A stretch of DNA of 64,000 nucleotides from Tremella fuciformis (Eukaryota; Basidiomycota; Tremellomycetes; Tremellales; Tremellaceae), in assembly GCA_032768795.1 (NCBI GenBank), contig CP136490.1, forward strand, positions 4,030,001-4,094,000, read 5' to 3'. Position numbers and translations under genes: made by a program. Below the pieces are notes generated by a model. It was not told the origin of the DNA. It made no database searches and was given only the letters and a program-made list of their open reading frames with translations. Positions 56,501 to 64,000 of the stretch are shown here, piece by piece. How positions within the stretch are numbered: position 1 is the stretch's first letter; every line of letters begins with the position of its first letter.

Positions 56501-58922
56501 CTTTGGCGAGATAATGCAGGCTATCTCAACCCGCCTGGAGCAAGAAACATCTTCACGAATTGTCTTCCAGAAGATGCTCAGCCGCATTGTCACCGAGAGG
56601 GATTACAGTGCTCAGGAAGTCTGTCATCAGCTCTTTGGTCGACATATGATGTCTGCATCACGAGAGTTTGGCACACTCTGCATACTGGAAAAGAGACAGA
56701 GACGCCTGAGGCAGAGGCAGGAAGATGAGGGACTGGACCAAGGTGTGGAGGAGCAAGACTGGCACGATGCCTACTTGGCACGCCAGCCAGAGCATGAGGG
56801 CATCAGCCTGTACGAATGGTTTCAATTCTACCGGAAACAAGGTCGCAACGCCACTCGAAGGAAGCACCCAAAGATCATCATTCTCTGGCCGCTGTATTAT
56901 CCATCAGACCCTCAGTCTGAGGATCACCAAAACTGGTGCCGGGCAAAGTTACTACTCCACCATCCTCATCGACACCCTTCAGAGCTCAAGCTTGATGACG
57001 AATCCTGGACAGAAGCTTTTTCTCGCTGTACTGAGGACCACCCAGAGGGGCACCAAGACACATTGCCCAAGCGACCCATCCGTCAACAACAGGGTGACAA
57101 TGAAAACGACAGTGACTCAGAGTTTTCTGAGGGTGAAGAAGTCAATGACCACGAGCTTGATGACTGGCAAGTTCTGGCTGGAATGGGCCCTCAGTTTGAT
57201 GAAGATGGGTGGAATGGGCCACTGCTTGGAGCACGTGATATTGATACTTCCCACGATTGGGAAGCAGTGGGGAGGGAGTGGGGATCAGATGGTATAGGAG
57301 AGAGGGCAAGCTACTTAGAAACCGAACGCAAGAAGGTGAGCAGTGGCCTACAATCCACTGCATACTGTGAGCTGACCAAGCAGTCTCAGCCTTCTGTAGC
57401 TCGCAACACTGTCGATCCCCAACTACTCAACACCACACAGCGCCTCATCTTTGACAAGGTCTTGCGCCATGCCAACCGTCTGCTCTCTGGAGAGTCAGTC
57501 CCTCAAATACTCCTCAACATCGATGGGACAGCAGGAACAGGCAAATCCTTCCTCATTGACGCCATATCCCAAGCTCTTCAAGGGCTCCAATCTGGGCAGC
57601 ACAACAATCTCGACTTCAGCACAAATCCCATTGTCCGCCGGCTTGCCCCCACGGGTGTGGCGGCATTCAACATTGCTGGTTCAACATACCATGCTGCCCT
57701 TGGTCTTGGAGGCTCAATAGAGGAAAGTCATGACAAGCTTGGAGAGGGAAAGCTTGCCAGCCTCCAGGAAGAGTGGCATGGGACACGATACCTCATCATT
57801 GATGAGAAAAGCATGGTTGGAAGGGCGGCCTTGGGGAGAATCAACCTTGCTCTTGGTCAAATCTTTCCGTCGACAGCGTACTTGCCCTTTGCCGGTCTGT
57901 CTGTCCTGCTCATTGGCGACTTTGGTCAACTGCCCCCTGTGGGAGACACTCCACTGTACAACACTGCACGCTCGACAAAAACCTCCTATCTAGGCAGGCT
58001 CAGCAACATTGGCCGAGATATCTACCTTGCTTTCACTGAGAGCGTTCAGCTTGATGCTGTTATGAGGCAGGAAGGCTCCGACCCTACCACCACTGCCTTC
58101 AAAGCAACCCTTGCTCGCCTGCACACCGGGACACCTCAACAGGAGGACTACACCCTTCTGTCCTCTCGCTTCTGGGGGAACCTTTCCCCGGCATCTCAGC
58201 AGGCCTTTCAAGATGCTGTATGTCTTTGTGCAACAAAGCAGAGTGTCTCCGAGATCAACCTACACACTTTGGCTCGCTCTGGACAGCCTGTACTGCGCTC
58301 TCTGGCTCAGCACACAGGGGTAGGAGCAGCCCAGGCTTCAGAGGAACAGGCACAGGGGCTTGCTCCTGCTGTCTTCCTCATGATTGGTGCTCAAGTCATG
58401 CTTTCTCGCAACCTCTGGATCGAGCAGGGATTGGTCAATGGCACCAGGGGCACAGTATATCAGATTGGGCTCTCACCATCTGAGCCTCCTCATCAATCTG
58501 TTCCTTCTGTGGTCATGGTCGCCTTCCCATCCTACACTGGACCAACACCCTGGCACACCACAGACAACATACCACTGGTTCCCATTGTGCCCCATACAGC
58601 CAGATGGGAGACAACAAACGGGCAGCGGTGCTCTCGACGCCAGCTGCCACTGCAGCTTGCATTTGCTATCACCATACACAAATCACAGGGTATGACGCTG
58701 GACAAGGCAGTGATTGATCTTGGTTCAGCCGACTTCTCAACGGGATTGACATTTGTGGCAATCTCAAGAGCAAGATCTCTGGAGGGCCTTGCTTTCAAGC
58801 CAGGCTTTGATTGGGCAAGATTGAACAGCTTGAACACAGAGAGTAGAAGGGGGGGAGTATCAGGACGTGTATTGGCAGCAAGGGATGCGTCTAGACGTCA
58901 GATGCTTCAGATGACAGAATAA
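53501..58922 (+). CDS. Helitron RepHel transposase (HUH nuclease plus Pif1 helicase)
   Basis: Removing introns 54567-54611, 55441-55480 and 57336-57383 leaves exactly 1763 codons, with no stop or frameshift. The N-terminus holds Cys pairs like zinc fingers ([49 protein letters not shown]). The Rep domain has the HUH motif [10 protein letters not shown] (HVH at 55977-55985) and the two-tyrosine motif YISKYASK (56457-56471). The Pif1 helicase has Walker [11 protein letters not shown] (about 57525), [20 protein letters not shown], Walker [25 protein letters not shown], and motif [15 protein letters not shown]. It nicks and joins single strands in rolling-circle transposition. The true start may lie downstream (an ATG near 53598) or in an upstream exon. 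Confidence 0.93.
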
Positions 58923-59053
58923 ATGTATAGAGAAAAAGATGAATGACAATGCATAGGTAGACTGAATAAAAGTTGATCAAGCATGACTCTGAGTGTTTGA
59001 TGCATCAGCTGAATCTCAAGTTCATGGGGTGTATGCATGTCATTGTGCTCTCT

Positions 59054-59589
59054 CTAGCTACTAACACTACCTCTATCTGCCTCCATCTCCTGTCTGTAAT
59101 CATCCCACACAGGATCATCAGCAGCAGGAGTTGGGGGATCTGACCAGGTAGGAGGCTCAGGGGTGGGGGGAGGAGTGAAGAGAGGAGTTCCAGGTGGGCT
59201 TTCTCCTCCTCTGAGTGTTCTCATCTTCCTCAGCCAATCCAGCATCCTACTTTTCCACAAGGGCAATCTGAAGGTCTGGGGATTGGTGACTGGACCATTG
59301 AAGCTACAAGTCAGCTTTGTGTCATGCCAAGAGAGAGCCTGACTCACAAGGACTTCACAACAGGTCTTTTGGGCACCCATGGCTTCTTCTCTCCATTGAC
59401 TTTGCCTGACCCAGGAGGCAGGTAGGATTGTTGCTGGGGTGGGTGATAGGGAGAGTGTCTGACTGGCTGTGGGCGGCTTTGTTGAGAGCAGGAATGCTTG
59501 TGCTCATCATGAGGGTTGGGATGTCGCTTTTTTTGCTCTCTCTGGTGCTGCCTGAGTGCTTTTTTGAACAAAGCTGACTGGAAAGCCAT
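59054..59589 (-). CDS. Helitron accessory protein of unknown function
   Basis: Two minus-strand exons (59589-59348 and 59303-59054) join across a 44-nt intron with GTGAGT donor and AAGCTGACTTGTAG end. They give exactly 163 codons plus stop. The N-terminal half is strongly basic and Gln/His/Pro-rich (MAFQSALFKKALRQHQREQ, KKPWVPKRPVVKS). The middle holds a short helix (LPLWKSRMLDWLRKMRTLR). The C-terminal half is Pro-rich then acidic (TPPPTPEPPTWSDPP, DDPVWDDYRQEMEADRG). No family is recognised. It lies between RepHel and the Helitron 3' end, convergent with RepHel, and its promoter would be in the last 100 bp of the element. Confidence 0.7.
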
Positions 59590-59735
59590 TCTGATGTAGA
59601 TGTACAGATGAGAGATGAAAAGTCCAAAATTTTCCGGAGTCAGAGCTACGCCCCATCGGCGACGCGCCACCGCCGATTTACCTAGTCACGGTTGGCGACG
59701 ATTCTATTTCGCTGGCGACCGCTCGCTGGGCTCAA

Positions 59736-62261
59736 ATGACCCTCGCCATGGGTCCGCTGAGCCCACCCAGCTCGATTTACGAGGCGCTCTTCCACGCAGC
59801 TTCGGTCGACCTCGTTGTACCCGAGGTCTCGGCCCCTCCCAATGAGCCAGACACCGACGCGAATGGGAGAAGCTGGGAGGAATGGTGGACATCCGTACAG
59901 TCCTCCTCCAAGACCAGGACGGTCGCCTTCCTCGACGAGCGCATCTACCACTATGTTGGAGTGACCATCTCAGACAATGTGCTCGTCTCGCCCGGCCTGG
60001 CGACCCCCGTGTCCGACGAGCCCCCTCCGGAGCTCACCAAGTTCATCGCTCGCCTACAGGTTGGTCCATCCCCTTCCATCCCCTCAGACAGCAGCGGAGA
60101 AGCTGAAGTACCAGACAACGGTGACCGCCTCGTTCGTGCCGCCCTTGCCTGACGCACCTGCGCGGCCAGAACTGCCGCCCATGACCGGCTCGACCCTCGC
60201 TCCACCTTCAGCGCACACTCCGCGGCAACCTCAAGGAGGCTACCCCCTCTCGCCAGGAGGAGATGCGTTCCCGCCGATCACCCCGAATCCGTTTCCCGCC
60301 ATGGCAGACTCGGAGTCCCATTATGCTCAAGCCGAGGGCGTGGTCGTATGGGAAGGCGCTGTTGAGCTGCAACCCCCAACTGCTGATGCCGGACGTGCTC
60401 GGCTGCCGTCGCCAGTGCCGGGACCCAGAGTCTTTCGCGGCGAAGCATGTTGGATTATAGTCTGGCGCGGTGAAGTCCCAATTGGTGGGTGATTCGTGTA
60501 TGTCATTGGCTGTCGGTTGACCATCATCAGCCTATGTTCGGACACCCATTGCCAATCCCGTTCTGGCGCTCACGGCGAGTGTCACACTTCGCGAGTCGCC
60601 TCAGCAGGTCAAAGCGCACCGCAAAGGGGCTTTTTCGACAGACACCGCCTCAATTCGATCTCTGTCCACAGTGGCTGACCACGACCTGGATTCGTACGAC
60701 GAAGACGCCGACGGACTCGCTGCCATGGAAGAGATCGACCTCCTTGGCGGCCTGGGCGGTGCCGATGGCATGCCCGCCACTCGTCTCGCACCGTCACTCA
60801 GAGAAGATCTGTCTATTCCTCCTGGTCCGGTTCCCTCGCCGATTCCCCTCTCGGCCATCACGCCTGCCACCGCGCCTCCCATCGATATGCCTGCTTCGGC
60901 TGCCGAGTCAGCAAATGGCTCGCGAGTCCGGGGAGTGCTGCCGGCCACCCTCCCCGTTGCCCCTCCCACGACGCTCCGCAAATCCTATCGCCGCATCCTC
61001 AGCCTCTCCTCTGGTCTCAGGGTGCGCATGCGGACGCTCTTTCTGCCTCAACTTCTCTTGCCCGGTTTATCATCGGCAGGGGAGGAAGCCGAAGGGGAAA
61101 AGAAGATCGTCCTGTGTGTCGAAATCGAGAACCCCGTCGACGCTGTGACGCGACAAGAATTTGGCTTCGAGGTGTCGCGCGTGAACGTCGAAATTGGCGG
61201 TAAGGGTGGCAAGGCCCATGCAGAGCTATCCTCCGCCGACAGCATTTTCCCGATCAAGCTCGATCCCGTGGAGCAATACAACTTGCTCTACTCAGTCTCG
61301 TTGGCTTCGCCAGATCCGACCACTGTCATGGACGACCTCAGCCGCCAGTTTGGCAAAGGCCAGGAGACTAGACCCGTTTCTATCACCGTCACAGGTCAGC
61401 CATATATTGGAGACATGAGGCCGACCAAGGAGTTCCAGAGCAGATGGAACTGCACCCTTGACCTCTCCCAATACCTCGCTTCGCTCTCCGCCCCGCTTTC
61501 AGCAGTCCAGCCACGATTTTCACTTCCTCCCGCAAAGCCGACTCCGCCGAACGCTATTGCTGGGGACAAGCGATATTCCCTCGCATCGATGTTGTCGGAT
61601 AGAGATCAGCAGCAACACAGGCCCGACCAGAGGAGACTCGTTTCGAGTGCAGCACTTCGGCCGGTCCTCCCAAGCCAGAACATGGGAAGACACGCCTCAT
61701 TAAGACCACCGCCACCTCACTTGGTCAATGGCGGATCTCTTGGCCCGGGTGCTGGGCTTTTGGTGTCTGCCAAGATACTCCCTAGTGACCACAACGAAGT
61801 TGATGAGGGAGTGAAAGCGCTTGAGCCATTCACTCTCGAGGTATTTGTGCACAATCGCACAGACGAGATGAGACGTTTCCGTCTCTCGGTTCCTGTCAGA
61901 GCCCAGCCTGCATCAGTGCAGGCTGTCTTGAGTCAGAGAGCAAAGAAGGAGGGCGCGCTTGAAGAGGTTGATAAGATTGGTGAGATTGCAGACCTCTCAA
62001 TCTTGTGAGGATGTAGAGCTGATGTCAGCCCTCCGAGCGGCTCTCCACGGTCATCTCGCCTCTTCGCCCGCGTTGCTTCCTCTGGAAAATGATGTCCGCT
62101 GTGGTCCTCTCCTACCAGGAGCAAGTCTCTCTGCCCGTATGCGCTTCTTGGCATTGCGAGCCGGGACCCACAAAATCGATCGAATGCGGATAAGCGGTGT
62201 TGGCGAGGACTTTGAATATGTCCTATCGCCCGTCCTGGATGTCGTAGTGGGATCTGCATGA
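59736..62261 (+). CDS. TRS65: TRAPP II complex subunit TRS65-like
   Basis: The start is MTLAMGPLSPPSSIYEALFH, only 50 bp after the Helitron end. Exon joins give KFIARLQ to TAAEKLKYQTTVTASF (the intron would be only 28 nt, 60060-60087, and is uncertain). EACWIIVWRGEVPI then joins AYVRTPIANPVLALTASVTL, followed by an acidic linker. Immunoglobulin-like strands come next (KKIVLCVEIENPVDAVTRQE, LEPFTLEVFVHNRTDEMRRF), and the C-terminus is CGPLLPGASLSARMRFLALR, VGEDFEYVLSPVLDVVV. The last block matches the Trs65 IgD3 domain as I recall it. Trs65 helps TRAPP II dimerise and activate Rab GTPases at the late Golgi. It converges with the AsnRS gene 93 bp away. Confidence 0.78.
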
Positions 62262-62354
62262 GTAATTTACGACTATACCCAGCAAATTATGACGCTGCAT
62301 AGATACGATGCATGTTACGAATTTGGACGACTATGCACAAGTGAGAGTGTTCAT

Positions 62355-64000
62355 TTAAGGGGTCGCCCGGCCCATCCATCTTGGGTACAATGAGCATTCG
62401 CGGACAGTGTACCGCTTGAGCAACCAGGCCAGCACCCGCTCCACACCGAGGCCATAGCCGCCGTGCTCGGTAGTCCCGTATTTCCGCTGGTCGATGAACC
62501 AGTAGTACTGCTCCATAGGGATCCCCTCGCGCTTGAACCCAGCGATGAGCTCGTCGAGCGCGCTGCTCCTCATACTGCCACCAACAACCTCTCCCACGCC
62601 GGGCACAAGCACGTCGACGGACTCTGTAAAGTCGGGCGCGTCGCCAAGTGCTTTCATGTAGAACGACTTGAGTGCTTTCGGGAAGTGTATGAGCATGATG
62701 GGGCGGTTGATCTGGTCGGTCATCTTGCGCTCGGCGGCTTCGGCAATGTCGTCGCCGACGACGTGGTCGTTGCCGTCTTCTTTCTTGATGCCATGCTCGT
62801 TGAGATATTTGATGGCGTCGCGGTAGTCGAGTCGCATGAACGGCCTTTGAGGCGCCACAAACTCGGGGTGGAGAGTGTGGATGATCTCGGCAGTTTCCGG
62901 TTCGGCAAGCAGCTTGTCGATGACTTCGCAGATCTATCGTCAGCATTGATTCAATGTTCCTCTGCACCGGACACACCATGCTCTCGATGTGGTCGAGGAG
63001 GTCCTTGAACTCGATGAATACAAGCTCGGCTTCGAGGTGGGTGTACTCGGACAGATGCCTGATGTCAGACATGCTGCGGATTGGTCATGCATTGGCTCAC
63101 CGCCTGGTCAAGCTCTTCTCAGCACGGAAAGATTCCTGAATGCAATAGACGTCTCCTAGTGCCGGCAATGCGGTCTCGAGATACAACTGGGATGACTGCG
63201 TGAGGTATGCCTTGGCGCCGTAGTAGTCGAACTCGAAGAGCGTGGAGCCACCTTCGACGGACGTCTGCACCATACAGGGCGGGGTGACCTCTACAATGCG
63301 TCGAGAGTGGAAGCTGTCTCGGAAGGCTCGGAGGAGAGCAGCGCGAACTCGCATGACAGACGCAGCGGTCTCTCCGCGAAGCTCGAGGTGGCGCAAATCG
63401 GCCCGGATGGAGGGCTCGGTGTCCTGCAATTGAGCTGTGAACACCTTTGACGAACTTGTCGCTCACTGGTCGTACGCGGCCCTCGAAAGAGTCCTCGCCT
63501 CCTGGTGCAAGACCGAGGATCTTCCAGTAGTCCACCGAAACCTCGATGCCGCCCGGTGCCGACTGCCCCTCCTTGACCTTCTCGACCTTTCCGACAATCT
63601 CCACAGTGCTCTCGATGGTCAAATCGATGGCGTCAACCGTGCGGATACAGTCGCCAGACAAGACACACTGCACAAAACCTGTGCCGTCCCGGACGACGAG
63701 AAAGTAGTTGGTCTTTTGCGGGCGGTAACGGTGCACCCAACCTTGGAACTTGACGCGTTTACCGACGAGCTCAGGAAGAGCGTACACCTTGCTCTGCAGT
63801 GGTCAGCGGGATGCCTCCGGATGTCGAGTGCATTGCTAAACCGACCTTTGTCGACTCTCCCGCATCCTGCAGGATGATGCTCTTTGCTTCCTCTCTCCTT
63901 TTTTGATGCCTCGCATCTGCCTCAGCCTTCTCCTTGGCCAGACGAGCGCCCTCTGCTGCCCTTTTCGCTTCCTTTGTTCGATGTGTCTGGATTGATTTGA
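62355..64000 (-). CDS. DED81: Cytosolic asparaginyl-tRNA synthetase (partial)
   Basis: The gene is open at the right edge; the 5' end is outside the window. Order on the minus strand: a Lys/Ala/Glu-rich N-terminal helix ([20 protein letters not shown]), the OB-fold anticodon domain ([36 protein letters not shown]), then class II motifs. Those are [20 protein letters not shown] and [26 protein letters not shown] joined to [15 protein letters not shown] (motif 2), and [15 protein letters not shown] (motif 3). The end is [13 protein letters not shown]. These identify eukaryotic AsnRS, which charges tRNA-Asn. About five introns are seen. Confidence 0.93.

Larger units (their letters stand above)
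53137..59685 (+). mobile_element. Autonomous Helitron (6.55 kb)
   Basis: It starts TCAGCGTAGCTCTTACGGTG at 53137, exactly one base after the CTAG of the preceding element. It ends with hairpin ATCGGCG / CGCCGAT (59655-59661 with 59671-59677), then TTACCTAG at 59685, followed by host T. Subterminal GCGTAGCTCT (53140-53149) and AGAGCTACGC (59642-59651) are exact reverse complements. It carries RepHel (53501-58922) and a minus-strand accessory gene (59054-59589). Ends, transposase and reading frame are all intact, so it may be young and active. Confidence 0.93.

Noticed and set aside
57336..57383. Continuous 1139-codon Helitron frame read without an intron
   Set aside because: GTGAGC...GCTGACCAAGCAG fits the local intron pattern exactly, so an intron is more likely. 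Retention would still keep the frame.

Overview
This window is nuclear DNA from a basidiomycete fungus, most likely a Tremellomycetes-type yeast (inference). The genes are dense and GC-rich. They are broken by many introns of about 40-55 nt that carry a CTGAC/CTAAC branch site just before the 3' splice site. The gene set includes a WC-2 (BWC2) photoreceptor partner, an Mkk-type cell-integrity MAPKK and an annexin with a QYGAPP-rich tail. Nearly every long open frame that overlaps these genes is a shadow. Most protein products here had to be assembled across several introns, so internal splice sites that I do not list by position are approximate.

Layout. 0-9.3 kb: the end of RRP5 (ribosome biogenesis), SGF11 (SAGA deubiquitinase module), an annexin, a tiny TOM-like membrane protein, a PITH-domain protein and an HSL-type alpha/beta hydrolase with a long tail. 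10-18.5 kb: a CSC1/OSCA-type channel facing a phospholipase D. 18.9-27.1 kb: two replication-origin factors, CDC45 and CDT1, on either side of a secreted GH18 chitinase-like protein, then CGR1. 27.4-38.6 kb: two small unrecognised proteins, WC-2, a WWM1-like WW protein, an EamA-type transporter, an F-box/WD40-like protein, RPS25 and mitochondrial IND1. 39-47 kb: an MKK-type MAPKK, a mitoribosomal RNase III-fold protein, the Rieske protein RIP1, an MBOAT/wax-synthase-like acyltransferase and ESCRT-I VPS37. 47.2-47.6 kb: a U2 snRNA gene and, facing it on the other strand, a divergent U2-like copy. 47.9-52.3 kb: a patatin-like phospholipase and the splicing factor CWC24.

The accessory part is 52,454-59,685. 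Two Helitron rolling-circle transposons lie end to end. A 683-bp non-autonomous element is followed, with no base between them, by a 6.55-kb element. The larger one carries an apparently intact RepHel transposase (HUH nuclease plus Pif1 helicase) and an extra two-exon gene of unknown function on the opposite strand. The pair sits in what was a divergent promoter of only about 187 bp between CWC24 and TRS65. It ends 50 bp before the TRS65 start codon. The window closes with TRS65 (TRAPP II) and most of a cytosolic asparaginyl-tRNA synthetase.

Main points for a second look: the tandem Helitrons with their accessory gene and hairpin string, the U2-like RNA with an altered branch-site recognition sequence, and five GC-AG introns in four genes.
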